Origin: Bombus terrestris
Taxonomy: Eukaryota > Arthropoda > Insecta > Hymenoptera > Apidae
Assembly (NCBI RefSeq): GCF_910591885.1
Contig: NW_025963575.1
Span: 310,001 to 374,000, forward strand
DNA: 64,000 bases
Reading direction: 5' to 3'
This document shows, one piece after another, positions 36,001 through 48,760 of the stretch (the stretch's first letter is position 1; every line of letters begins with the position of its first letter). The notes under the pieces are model-generated. The model did not search any database and had not been told where the DNA came from. It saw only the letters and a program-made list of their open reading frames with translations. Both the position numbers and the translations under genes were made by a program.

Positions 36001-37340
36001 CAACGGTGTCCCACGTTGTCCCACGTTGTCCCACGTTGTCCCACGTTGTCCCACGTTGTCCCACGTTGTCCCACGTTGTCCCACGTTGTCCCACGTTGTC
36101 CCACGTTGTCCCACGTTGTCCCACGTTGTCCCACGGTGTCCAACGATGTCCAACGATGTCCAACAGTGTCCCACGGTGTCCAACGGTGTCCAACGATGTC
36201 CAACGGTGTCCAACGGTGTCCCACGTTGTCCCACGTTGTCCCACGGTGTCCAACGATGTCCAACGGTGTCCCACGTTGTCCCACGTTGTCCCACGTTGTC
36301 CCACGTTGTTCCATGGTTTCCCACGTTGTCCCACGTTGTCCCACGTTGTCCCACGTTGTCCCACGTTGTCCAACGGTGTCCCACGGTGTCCAACGGTGTC
36401 CCACGTTGTCCCACGTTGTCCCACGTTGTCCCACGTTGTCCCACGTTGTCCCACGTTGTCCCACGTTGTCCCACGTTGTCCCACGGTGTCCAACGATGTC
36501 CAACGATGTCCAACGGTGTCCAACGGTGTCCCACGTTGTCCCACGTTGTCCCACGTTGTCCCACGTTGTCCCACGATGTCCCACGTTGTCCAACGATGTC
36601 CAACGGTGTCCCACGTTGTCCCACGTTGTCCTACGTTGTCCCACGTTGTCCCACGTTGTCCCACGTTGTCCCACGTTGTCCCACGTTGTCCCACGGTGTC
36701 CAACGGTGTCCCACGTTGTCCCACGTTGTCCCACGGTGTCCAACGATGTCCAACGGTGTCCAACGGTGTCCCACGGTGTCCAACGATGTCCAACGGTGTC
36801 CCACGTTGTCCCACGTTGTCCCACGTTGTCCCACGTTGTCCCACGTTGTCCCACGTTGTCCCACGTTGTCCCACGTTGTCCCACGTTGTCCCACGTTGTC
36901 CCACGTTGTCCCACGTTGTCCCACGGTGTCCAACGATGTCCAACGATGTCCAACAGTGTCCCACGGTGTCCAACGGTGTCCAACGATGTCCAACGGTTTC
37001 CAACGGTGTCCCACGTTGTCCCACGTTGTCCCACGGTGTCCAACGATGTCCAACGGTGTCCCACGTTGTCCCACGTTGTCCCACGTTGTCCCACGTTGTT
37101 CCATGGTTTCCCACGTTGTCCCACGTTGTCCCACGTTGTCCCACGTTGTCCCACGTTGTCCAACGGTGTCCCACGGTGTCCAACGGTGTCCCACGTTGTC
37201 CCACGTTGTCCCACGTTGTCCCACGTTGTCCCACGTTGTCCCACGTTGTCCCACGGTGTCCAACGATGTCCAACGATGTCCAACGGTGTCCAACGATGTC
37301 CAACGGTGTCCCACGTTGTCCAACGGTGTCCCACGTTGTC
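36001..37340 (+). repeat. Third caacagtgtc module pair
   Basis: caacagtgtc at 36161 and 36951 (790 bp apart), each 150 bp before ccatggtttc (36311, 37101), with ctacgttgtc at 36631. One private change, caacggtttc at 36991, marks the second module. The segment is followed by B- and C-rich units up to the ctacgttgtc at 37341. Confidence 0.83.
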
Positions 37341-38450
37341 CTACGTTGTCCCACGGTGTCCAACGATGTCCAACGATGTCCAACGGTGTCCAACGGTGTC
37401 CCACGATGTCCACCGATGTCCAACGGTGTCCCACGTTGTCCCACGTTGTCCCACGTTGTCCCACGATGTCCCACGTTGTCCAACGATGTCCATCGGTGTC
37501 CCACGTTGTCCCACGTTGTCCTACGTTGTCCCACGTTGTCCCACGGTGTCCAACGATGTCCAACGATGTCCAACGGTGTCCCACGTTGTCCAACGGTGTC
37601 CAACGATGTCCAACGGTGTCCAACGGTGTCCCACGTTGTCCCACGTTGTCCCACGTTGTCCCACGTTGTCCCACGTTGTCCCACGTTGTTCAACGGTGTC
37701 CCACGGTGTCCAACGGTGTCCCACGTTGTCCCACGTTGTCCCACGTTGTCCCACGTTGTCCCACGTTGTCCCACGTTGTCCCACGGTGTCCCACGGTGTA
37801 GAACGATGCCCAACGGTGTCCCACGTTGTCCAACGGTGTCCCACGTTGTCCAACGGTGTCCCACGTTGTCCCACGTTGTCCCACGTTGTCCCACGTTGTC
37901 CCACGATGTCCCACGTTGTCCCACGTTGTCCCACGTTGTCCCACGTTGTCCCACGTTGTCCCACGTTGTCCCACGGTGTCCAACGATGCCCAACGGTGTC
38001 CCACGTTGTCCAACGGTGTCCCACGTTGTCCCACGTTGTCCCACGATGTCCCACGTTGTCCCACGTTGTCCCACGTTGTCCCACGTTGTCCCACGTTGTC
38101 CCACGGTGTCCAACGATGTCCAACGGTGTCCCACGTTGTCCAACGGTGTCCCACGTTGTCCCACGTTGTCCCACGTTGTCCCACGTTGTCCCACGATGTC
38201 CCACGGTGTCCAACGATGTCCAACGGTGTCCCACGTTGTCCCACGTTGTCCCACGTTGTCCCACGTTGTTCCATGGTTTCCCACGTTGTCCCACGTTGTC
38301 CCACGTTGTCCCACGTTGTCCAACGATGTCCAACGGTGTCCAACGGTGTCCCACGTTGTCCCACGTTGTCCCACGTTGTCCCACGGTGTAGAACGATGCC
38401 CAACGGTGTCCCACGTTGTCCAACGGTGTCCCACGTTGTCCAACGGTGTC
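37341..38450 (+). repeat. Cassette with two stop pairs
   Basis: ctacgttgtc at 37341 and 37521, a caccgatgtc unit at 37411, ccacgttgtt before caacgg at 37681, stop pairs at 37791 and 38381, and ccatggtttc at 38271. The stop pair at 37791 is 15,800 bp from the one at 21991, and the pair at 38381 is 15,860 bp from 22521, again about twice the 8-kb step. A private change, catcggtgtc, lies at 37491. Confidence 0.78.
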
Positions 38451-40190
38451 CCACGTTGTCCCACGTTGTCCCACGTTGTCCCACGGTGTCCAACGATGTC
38501 CAACGATGTCCAACGGTGTCCAACGGTGTCCCACGATGTCCACCGATGCCCAACGGTGTCCAACGGTGTCCAACGGTGTCCAACGGTGTCCCACGTTGTC
38601 CCACGTTGTCCCACGATGTCCCACGTTGTCCCACGTTGTCCCACGTTGTCCAACGATGTCCAACGGTGTCCCACGTTGTCCCACGTTGTCCCACGTTGTC
38701 CCACGTTGTCCCACGTTGTCCAACGATGTCCAACGGTGTCCCACGTTGTCCCACGTTGTCCCACGTTGTCCCACGTTGTCCCACGATGTCCCACGTTGTC
38801 CAACGATGTCCAACGGTGTCCCACGTTGTCCCACGTTGTCCTACGTTGTCCCACGTTGTCCCACGTTGTCCCACGTTGTCCCACGTTGTCCCACGTTGTC
38901 TCACGGTGTCCAACGGTGTCCCACGTTGTCCCACGTTGTCCCACGGTGTCCAACGATGTCCAACGGTGTCCAACGGTGTCCCACGGTGTCCCACGTTGTC
39001 CCACGACGTCCAACGATGTCCAACGATGTCCAACGGTGTCCAACGGTGTCCAACGGTGTCCAACGGTGTCCCACGTTGTCCCACGTTGTCCCACGATGTC
39101 CCACGTTGTCCCACGTTGTCCCACGTTGTCCAACGATGTCCAACGGTGTCCCACGTTGTCCCACGTTGTCCCACGTTGTCCCACGTTGTCCCACGTTGTC
39201 CCACGTTGTCCAACGGTGTCCCACGGTGTCCAACGGTGTCCCACGTTGTCCCACGTTGTCCCACGTTGTCCCACGTTGTCCCACGTTGTCCCACGTTGTC
39301 CCACGTTGTCCCACGGTGTCCAACGGTGTCCAACGATGTCCAACGGTGTCCAACGGTGTCCCACGATGTCCACCGATGTCCAACGGTGTCCAACGGTGTC
39401 CAACGGTGTCCAACGGTGTCCAACGATGTCCAACGATGTCCAACGATGTCCAACGGTGTCCAACGATGTCCAACGATGTCCAACGGTGTCCCACGACGTC
39501 CAACGATGTCCAACGATGTCCAACGGTGTCCAACGGTGTCCCACGTTGTCCCACGTTGTCCCACGTTGCCCCACGGTGTCCAACGATGTCCAACGGTGTC
39601 CCACGTTGTCCAACGGTGTCCCACGTTGTCCCACGTTGTCCCACGTTGTCCCACGTTGTCCCACGATGTCCCACGTTGTCCCACGTTGTCCCACGTTGTC
39701 CCACGTTGTCCCACGTTGTCCCACGTTGTCCCACGTTGTCCCACGTTGTCCCACGTTGTCCCACGTTGTCCCACGTTGTCCCACGGTGTCCAACGGTGTC
39801 CAACGATGTCCAACGGTGTCCAACGGTGTCCCACGTTGTCCCACGTTGTCCCACGTTGTCCCACGATGTCCCACGTTGTCCCACGTTGTCCCACGTTGTC
39901 CAACGGTGTCCCACGGTGTCCAACGGTGTCCCACGTTGTCCCACGTTGTCCCACGTTGTCCCACGTTGTCCCACGTTGTCCCACGTTGTCCCACGTTGTC
40001 CCACGTTGTCCAACGATGTCCAACGGTGTCCCACGTTGTCCCACGTTGTCCCACGTTGTCCCACGTTGTCCCACGATGTCCCACGTTGTCCAACGATGTC
40101 CAACGGTGTCCCACGTTGTCCCACGTTGTCCTACGTTGTCCCACGTTGTCCCACGTTGTCCCACGTTGTCCCACGTTGTCCCACGTTGTC
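38451..40190 (+). repeat. 8.13-kb-spaced duplicate, copy 2
   Basis: This is the partner of 30321-32060 over 1,740 bp at constant offset 8130. It carries caccgatgcc at 38541, ctacgttgtc at 38841 and 40131, tcacggtgtc at 38901 and ccacgacgtc at 39001. It lacks the two single-base changes seen in the other copy. Its right end continues into a caacagtgtc pair, as the 22.6-kb copy does at 24431; the 30.3-kb copy instead enters other units. Confidence 0.9.
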
Positions 40191-41570
40191 CCACGGTGTC
40201 CAACGGTGTCCCACGTTGTCCCACGTTGTCCCACGGTGTCCAACGATGTCCAACGGTGTCCAACGGTGTCCCACGGTGTCCAACGATGTCCAACGGTGTC
40301 CCACGTTGTCCCACGTTGTCCCACGTTGTCCCACGTTGTCCCACGTTGTCCCACGTTGTCCCACGTTGTCCCACGTTGTCCCACGTTGTCCCACGTTGTC
40401 CCACGTTGTCCCACGGTGTCCAACGATGTCCAACGATGTCCAACAGTGTCCCACGGTGTCCAACGGTGTCCAACGATGTCCAACGGTGTCCAACGGTGTC
40501 CCACGTTGTCCCACGTTGTCCCACGGTGTCCAACGATGTCCAACGGTGTCCCACGTTGTCCCACGTTGTCCCACGTTGTCCCACGTTGTTCCATGGTTTC
40601 CCACGTTGTCCCACGTTGTCCCACGTTGTCCCACGTTGTCCCACGTTGTCCAACGGTGTCCCACGGTGTCCAACGGTGTCCCACGTTGTCCCACGTTGTC
40701 CCACGTTGTCCCACGTTGTCCCACGTTGTCCCACGTTGTCCCACGGTGTCCAACGATGTCCAACGATGTCCAACGGTGTCCAACGGTGTCCCACGTTGTC
40801 CCACGTTGTCCCACGTTGTCCCACGTTGTCCCACGATGTCCCACGTTGTCCAACGATGTCCAACGGTGTCCCACGTTGTCCCACGTTGTCCTACGTTGTC
40901 CCACGTTGTCCCACGTTGTCCCACGTTGTCCCACGTTGTCCCACGTTGTCCCACGGTGTCCAACGGTGTCCCACGTTGTCCCACGTTGTCCCACGGTGTC
41001 CAACGATGTCCAACGGTGTCCAACGGTGTCCCACGGTGTCCAACGATGTCCAACGGTGTCCCACGTTGTCCCACGTTGTCCCACGTTGTCCCACGTTGTC
41101 CCACGTTGTCCCACGTTGTCCCACGTTGTCCCACGTTGTCCCACGTTGTCCCACGTTGTCCCACGTTGTCCCACGGTGTCCAACGATGTCCAACGATGTC
41201 CAACAGTGTCCCACGGTGTCCAACGGTGTCCAACGATGTCCAACGGTGTCCAACGGTGTCCCACGTTGTCCCACGTTGTCCCACGGTGTCCAACGATGTC
41301 CAACGGTGTCCCACGTTGTCCCACGTTGTCCCACGTTGTCCCACGTTGTTCCATGGTTTCCCACGTTGTCCCACGTTGTCCCACGTTGTCCCACGTTGTC
41401 CCACGTTGTCCAACGGTGTCCCACGGTGTCCAACGGTGTCCCACGTTGTCCCACGTTGTCCCACGTTGTCCCACGTTGTCCCACGTTGTCCCACGTTGTC
41501 CCACGGTGTCCAACGATGTCCAACGATGTCCAACGGTGTCCAACGATGTCCAACGGTGTCCCACGTTGTC
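40191..41570 (+). repeat. Fourth caacagtgtc module pair
   Basis: caacagtgtc at 40441 and 41201 (760 bp apart), each 150 bp before ccatggtttc (40591, 41351). ctacgttgtc lies at 40131, just before this segment, and at 40891. The order is that of the first pair at 24431. The segment ends at the start of the 1,790-bp duplicated unit. Confidence 0.84.
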
Positions 41571-43360
41571 CAACGGTGTCCCACGTTGTCCCACGTTGTC
41601 CCACGGTGTCCAACGATGTCCAACGATGTCCAACGGTGTCCAACGGTGTCCCACGATGCCCACCGATGTCCAACGGTGTCCAACGGTGTCCAACGGTGTC
41701 CAACGGTGTCCCACGTTGTCCCACGTTGTCCCACGTTGTCCCACGTTGTCCCACGTTGTCCCACGTTGTCCCACGTTGTCCCACGTTGTCCCACGGTGTC
41801 CAACGATGTCCAACGATGTCCAACGGTGTCCCACGGTGTCCAACGGTGTCCAACGATGTCCAACGGTGTCCAACGGTGTCCCACGTTGTCCCACGTTGTC
41901 CCACGGTGTCCAACGATGTCCAACGGTGTCCCACGTTGTCCCACGTTGTCCCACGTTGTCCCACGTTGTTCCATGGTTTCCCACGTTGTCCCACGTTGTC
42001 CCACGTTGTCCCACGTTGTCCCACGTTGTCCAACGGTGTCCCACGGTGTCCAACGGTGTCCAACGGTGTCCAACGGTGTCCAACGGTGTCCAACGGTGTC
42101 CAACGATGTCCAACGACGTCCAACGATGTCCAACGGTGTCCAACGATGTCCAACGATGTCCAACGGTGTCCCACGATGTCCAACGATGTCCAACGATGTC
42201 CAACGGTGTCCAACGGTGTCCCACGTTGTCCCACGTTGTCCCACGTTGCCCCACGGTGTCCAACGATGTCCAACGGTGTCCCACGTTGTCCAACGGTGTC
42301 CCACGTTGTCCCACGTTGTCCCACGTTGTCCCACGTTGTCCCACGATGTCCCACGTTGTCCCACGTTGTCCCACGTTGTCCCACGTTGTCCCACGTTGTC
42401 CCACGTTGTCCCACGTTGGCCCACGTTGTCCCACGTTGTCCCACGTTGTCCCACGTTGTCCCACGTTGTCCAACGGTGTCCAACGATGTCCAACGGTGTC
42501 CAACGGTGTCCCACGTTGTCCCACGTTGTCCCACGTTGTCCCACGGTGTAGAACGATGCCCAACGGTGTCCCACGTTGTCCAACGGTGTCCCACGTTGTC
42601 CAACGGTGTCCCACGTTGTCCCACGTTGTCCCACGTTGTCCCACGTTGTCCCACGATGTCCCACGTTGTCCCACGTTGTCCCACGTTGTCCCACGTTGTC
42701 CCACGTTGTCCCACGTTGTCCGACGGTGTCCAACGATGCCCAACGGTGTCCCACGTTGTCCAACGGTGTCCCACGTTGTACCACGTTGTCCCACGATGTC
42801 CCACGTTGTCCCACGTTGTCCCACGTTGTCCCACGTTGTCCCACGTTGTCCCACGGTGTCCAACGATGTCCAACGGTGTCCCACGTTGTCCAACGGTGTC
42901 CCACGTTGTCCCACGTTGTCCCACGTTGTCCCACGTTGTCCCACGATGTCCCACGGTGTCCAACGATGTCCAACGGTGTCCCACGTTGTCCCACGTTGTC
43001 CCACGTTGTCCCACGTTGTTCCATGGTTTCCCACGTTGTCCCACGTTGTCCCACGTTGTCCCACGTTGTCCAACGATGTCCAACGGTGTCCAACGGTGTC
43101 CCACGTTGTCCCACGTTGTCCCACGTTGTCCCACGGTGTAGAACGATGCCCAACGGTGTCCCACGTTGTCCAACGGTATCCCACGTTGTCCAACGGTGTC
43201 CCACGTTGTCCCACGTTGTCCCACGGTGTCCAACGATGTCCAACGATGTCCAACGGTGTCCAACGGTGTCCCACGATGTCCACCGATGTCCAACGGTGTC
43301 CAACGGTGTCCAACGGTGTCCAACGGTGTCCCACGTTGTCCCACGTTGTCCCACGATGTC
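41571..43360 (+). repeat. 1,790-bp tandem duplication, left copy
   Basis: This copy of 179 units is followed directly by a second copy at 43361-45150. Shared landmarks at offset 1790: stop pairs 42541 and 43131, the rare unit ccacgttgta at 42771 (partner 44561), caacggtatc at 43171 (partner 44961), and ccatggtttc 41971 and 43021. Changes only in this copy: ccacgatgcc 41651, caacgacgtc 42111, ccacgttggc 42411, cgacggtgtc 42721. Confidence 0.93.
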
Positions 43361-45150
43361 CAACGGTGTCCCACGTTGTCCCACGTTGTCCCACGGTGTC
43401 CAACGATGTCCAACGATGTCCAACGGTGTCCAACGGTGTCCCACGATGTCCACCGATGTCCAACGGTGTCCAACGGTGTCCAACGGTGTCCAACGGTGTC
43501 CCACGTTGTCCCACGTTGTCCCACGTTGTCCCACGTTGTCCCACGTTGTCCCACGTTGTCCCACGTTGTCCCACGTTGTCCCACGGTGTCCAACGATGTC
43601 CAACGATGTCCAACGGTGTCCCACGGTGTCCAACGGTGTCCAACGATGTCCAACGGTGTCCAACGGTGTCCCACGTTGTCCCACGTTGTCCCACGGTGTC
43701 CAACGGTGTCCAACGGTGTCCCACGTTGTCCCACGTTGTCCCACGTTGTCCCACGTTGTTCCATGGTTTCCCACGTTGTCCCACGTTGTCCCACGTTGTC
43801 CCACGTTGTCCCACGTTGTCCAACGGTGTCCCACGGTGTCCAACGGTGTCCAACGGTGTCCAACGGTGTCCAACGGTGTCCAACGGTGTCCAACGATGTC
43901 CAACGATGTCCAACGATGTCCAACGGTGTCCAACGATGTCCAACGATGTCCAACGGTGTCCCACGATGTCCAACGATGTCCAACGATGTCCAACGGTGTC
44001 CAACGGTGTCCCACGTTGTCCCACGTTGTCCCACGTTGCCCCACGGTGTCCAACGATGTCCAACGGTGTCCCACGTTGTCCAACGGTGTCCCACGTTGTC
44101 CCACGTTGTCCCACGTTGTCCCACGTTGTCCCACGATGTCCCACGTTGTCCCACGTTGTCCCACGTTGTCCCACGTTGTCCCACGTTGTCCCACGTTGTC
44201 CCACGTTGTCCCACGTTGTCCCACGTTGTCCCACGTTGTCCCACGTTGTCCCACGTTGTCCAACGGTGTCCAACGATGTCCAACGGTGTCCAACGGTGTC
44301 CCACGTTGTCCCACGTTGTCCCACGTTGTCCCACGGTGTAGAACGATGCCCAACGGTGTCCCACGTTGTCCAACGGTGTCCCACGTTGTCCAACGGTGTC
44401 CCACGTTGTCCCACGTTGTCCCACGTTGTCCCACGTTGTCCCACGATGTCCCACGTTGTCCCACGTTGTCCCACGTTGTCCCACGTTGTCCCACGTTGTC
44501 CCACGTTGTCCCACGGTGTCCAACGATGCCCAACGGTGTCCCACGTTGTCCAACGGTGTCCCACGTTGTACCACGTTGTCCCACGATGTCCCACGTTGTC
44601 CCACGTTGTCCCACGTTGTCCCACGTTGTCCCACGTTGTCCCACGGTGTCCAACGATGTCCAACGGTGTCCCACGTTGTCCAACGGTGTCCCACGTTGTC
44701 CCACGTTGTCCCACGTTGTCCCACGTTGTCCCACGATGTCCCACGGTGTCCAACGATGTCCAACGGTGTCCCACGTTGTCCCACGTTGTCCCACGTTGTC
44801 CCACGTTGTTCCATGGTTTCCCACGTTGTCCCACGTTGTCCCACGTTGTCCCACGTTGTCCAACGATGTCCAACGGTGTCCAACGGTGTCCCACGTTGTC
44901 CCACGTTGTCCCACGTTGTCCCACGGTGTAGAACGATGCCCAACGGTGTCCCACGTTGTCCAACGGTATCCCACGTTGTCCAACGGTGTCCCACGTTGTC
45001 CCACGTTGTCCCACGGTGTCCAACGATGTCCAACGATGTCCAACGGTGTCCAACGGTGTCCCACGATGTCCACCGATGTCCAACGGTGTCCAACGGTGTC
45101 CAACGGTGTCCAACGGTGTCCCACGTTGTCCCACGTTGTCCCACGATGTC
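43361..45150 (+). repeat. 1,790-bp tandem duplication, right copy
   Basis: This is the direct neighbour of the left copy. The joint shows as E (43351) followed by B (43361), where the right copy's own end has E (45141) followed by A (45151). Stop pairs are at 44331 and 44921, ccacgttgta at 44561, caacggtatc at 44961, ccatggtttc at 43761 and 44811. The sequence after 45060 returns to the order seen after 1611 in the 2.9-kb family. Confidence 0.93.
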
Positions 45151-45360
45151 CCACGTTGTCCCACGTTGTCCCACGTTGTCCAACGATGTCCAACGGTGTC
45201 CCACGTTGTCCCACGTTGTCCCACGTTGTCCCACGTTGTCCAACGATGTCCAACGGTGTCCCACGTTGTCCCACGTTGTCCCACGTTGTCCCACGTTGTC
45301 CCACGATGTCCCACGTTGTCCAACGATGTCCAACGGTGTCCCACGTTGTCCCACGTTGTC

Positions 45361-46210
45361 CTACGTTGTCCCACGTTGTCCCACGTTGTCCCACGTTGTC
45401 CCACGTCGTCCCACGTTGTCTCACGGTGTCCAACGGTGTCCCACGTTGTCCCACGTTGTCCCACGTTGTCCCACGTTGTCCCACGGTGTCCAACGATGTC
45501 CAACGGTGTCCAACGGTGTCCCACGGTGTCCAACGATGTCCAACGGTGTCCCACGTTGTCCCACGTTGTCCCACGTTGTCCCACGTTGTCCAACGGTGTC
45601 CCACGTTGTCCCACGTTGTCCCACGTTGTCCCACGATGTCCCACGTTGTCCAACGATGTCCAACGGTGTCCCACGTTGTCCCACGTTGTCCTACGTTGTC
45701 CCACGTTGTCCCACGTTGTCCCACGTTGTCCCACGTCGTCCCACGTTGTCTCACGGTGTCCAACGGTGTCCCACGTTGTCCCACGTTGTCCCACGTTGTC
45801 CCACGTTGTCCCACGGTGTCCAACGATGTCCAACGGTGTCCAACGGTGTCCCACGTTGTCCCACGTTGTCCCACGTTGTCCCACGATGTCCCACGTTGTC
45901 CAACGATGTCCAACGGTGTCCCACGTTGTCCCACGTTGTCCTACGTTGTCCCACGTTGTCCCACGTTGTCCCACGTTGTCCCACGTCGTCCCACGTTGTC
46001 TCACGGTGTCCAACGGTGTCCCACGTTGTCCCACGTTGTCCCACGTTGTCCCACGTTGTCCCACGGTGTCCAACGATGTCCAACGGTGTCCAACGGTGTC
46101 CCACGGTGTCCAACGATGTCCAACGGTGTCCCACGTTGTCCCACGTTGTCCCACGTTGTCCCACGTTGTCCAACGGTGTCCCACGTTGTCCCACGTTGTC
46201 CCACGTTGTC
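45361..46210 (+). repeat. Local triplication of a 330-bp segment
   Basis: ctacgttgtc at 45361, 45691 and 45941 starts three successive copies. Each continues with three A, ccacgtcgtc, A, tcacggtgtc, B, four A, D, C, B, B. The first copy is 33 units. The second is 25 units and lacks eight (D, C, B, four A, B). The third again has those eight units and then runs into ccacgttgtt + ccatggtttc (46221). Related single copies lie at 2061, 8351 and 11261. Confidence 0.92.
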
Positions 46211-48760
46211 CCACGTTGTTCCATGGTTTCCCACGTTGTCCCACGTTGTCCCACGTTGTCCCACGTTGTCCCACGTTGTCCAACGGTGTCCCACGGTGTC
46301 CAACGGTGTCCCACGTTGTCCCACGTTGTCCCACGTTGTCCCACGTTGTCCCACGTTGTCCCACGTTGTCCCACGTTGTCCTACGGTGTCCAACGGTGTC
46401 CAACGATGTCCAACGGTGTCCAACGGTGTCCCACGATGTCCACCGATGTCCAACGGTGTCCAACGGTGTCCAACGGTGTCCAACGGTGTCCAACGATGTC
46501 CAACGATGTCCAACGATGTCCAGCGGTGTCCAACGATGTCCAACGATGTCCAACGGTGTCCCACGACTTCCAACGATGTCCAACGATGTCCAACGGTGTC
46601 CAACGGTGTCCCACGTTGTCCCACGTTGTCCCACGTTGCCCCACGGTGTCCAACGATGTCCAACGGTGTCCCACGTTGTCCAACGGTGTCCCACGTTGTC
46701 CCACGTTGTCCCACGTTGTCCCACGATGTCCCACGTTGTCCCACGTTGTCCCACGTTGTCCCACGTTGTCCCACGTTGTCCCACGTTGTCCCACGTTGTC
46801 CCACGTTGTCCCACGTTGTCCCACGTTGTCCCACGTTGTCCCACGGTGTCCAACGCTGTCCAACGATGTCCAACGGTGTCCAACGGTGTCCCACGTTGTC
46901 CCACGTTGTCCCACGGTGTCCAACGATGTCCAACGGTGTCCCACGTTGTCCCACGTTGTCCCACGTTGTCCCACGTTGTCCCACGTTGTCCCACGTTGTC
47001 CCACGGTGTCCAACGGTGTCCAACGGTGTCCCACGATGTCCACCGATGTCCAACGGTGTCCAACGGTGTCCAACGGTGTCCAACGGTGTCCAACGATGTC
47101 CAACGATGTCCAACGATGTCCAACGGTGTCCAACGATGTCCAACGATGTCCAACGGTGTCCCACGACGTCCAACGATGTCCAACGATGTCCAACGGTGTC
47201 CAACGGTGTCCCACGTTGTCCCACGTTGTCCCACGTTGCCCCACGGTGTCCAACGATGTCCAACGGTGTCCCACGTTGTCCAACGGTGTCCCACGTTGTC
47301 CCACGTTGTCCCACGTTGTCCCACGTTGTCCCACGATGTCCCACGTTGTCCCACGTTGTCCCACGTTGTCCCACGTTGTCCCACGTTGTCCCACGTTGTC
47401 CCACGTTGTCCCACGTTGTCCCACGTTGTCCCACGTTGTCCCACGTTGTCCCACGTTGTCCCACGTTGTCCCACGTTGTCCAACGGTGTCCCACGGTGTC
47501 CAACGGTGTCCCACGTTGTCCAACGGTGTCCCACGTTGTCCCACGTTGTCCCACGTTGCCCCACGGTGTCCAACGATGTCCAACGGTGTCCAACGGTGTC
47601 CAACGGTGTCCCACGTTGTCCCACGTTGTCCCACGTTGCCCCACGGTGTCCAACGATGTCCAACGGTGTCCCACGTTGTCCAACGGTGTCCCACGTTGTC
47701 CCACGTTGTCCCACGTTGTCCCACGTTGTCCCACGATGTCCCACGTTGTCCCACGTTGTCCCACGTTGTCCCACGTTGTCCCACGTTGTCCCACGTTGTC
47801 CCACGTTGTCCCACGTTGTCCCACGTTGTCCCACGTTGTCCCACGTTGTCCCACGGTGTCCAACGGTGTCCAACGATGTCCAACGGTGTCCAACGGTGTC
47901 CCACGTTGTCCCACGTTGTCCCACGTTGTCCCACGGTGTAGAACGATGCCCAACGGTGTCCCACGTTGTCCAACGGTGCCCCACGTTGTCCAACGGTGTC
48001 CCACGTTGTCCCACGTTGTCCCACGTTGTCCCACGTTGTCCCACGTTGTCCCACGTTGTCCAACGGTGTCCCACGTTGTCCCACGTTGTCCCACGTTGTC
48101 TCACGTTGTCCCACGATGTCCCACGTTGTCCCACGTTGTCCCACGTTGTCCCACGGTGTCCAACGATGCCCAACGGTGTCCCACGGTGTCCAACGATGCC
48201 CAACGGTGTCCCACGTTGTCCAACGGTGTCCCACGTTGTCCCACGTTGTCCCACGTTGTCCCACGATGTCCCACGTTGTCCCACGTTGTCCCACGTTGTC
48301 CCACGTTGTCCCACGTTGTCCCACGTTGTCCCACGGTGTCCAACGATGCCCAACGGTGTCCCACGTTGTCCAACGGTGTCCCACGTTGTCCCACGTTGTC
48401 CCACGTTGTCCCACGTTGTCCCACGATGTCCCACGTTGTCCCACGTTGTCCCACGTTGTCCCACGTTGTCCCACGTTGTCCCACGGTGTCCAACGATGTC
48501 CAACGGTGTCCCACGTTGTCCAACGGTGTCCCACGTTGTCCCACGTTGTCCCACGTTGTCCCACGTTGTCCCACGATGTCCCACGGTGTCCAACGATGTC
48601 CAACGGTGTCCCACGTTGTCCCACGTTGTCCCACGTTGTCCCACGTTGTTCCATGGTTTCCCACGTTGTCCCACGTTGTCCCACGTTGTCCCACGTTGTC
48701 CAACGATGTCCAACGGTGTCCAACGGTGTCCCACGTTGTCCCACGTTGTCCCACGTTGTC
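46211..48760 (+). repeat. Return of the 2.9-kb family and entry to a 3.8-kb spaced repeat
   Basis: ccatggtttc 46221, ctacggtgtc 46381, caccgatgtc 46441, cagcggtgtc 46521 and ccacgacttc 46561 repeat the order of 8.8-9.2 kb. They are the only cagcggtgtc + ccacgacttc pair after 27.3 kb. A second module has caccgatgtc 47041 and ccacgacgtc 47161. ccacgttgcc lies at 46641, 47241, 47551 and 47631. Stop pair 47931 with caacggtgcc at 47971 recurs at 51721/51761 (offset 3790). ccatggtttc lies at 48651. caacgctgtc at 46851 is private. Confidence 0.8.
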
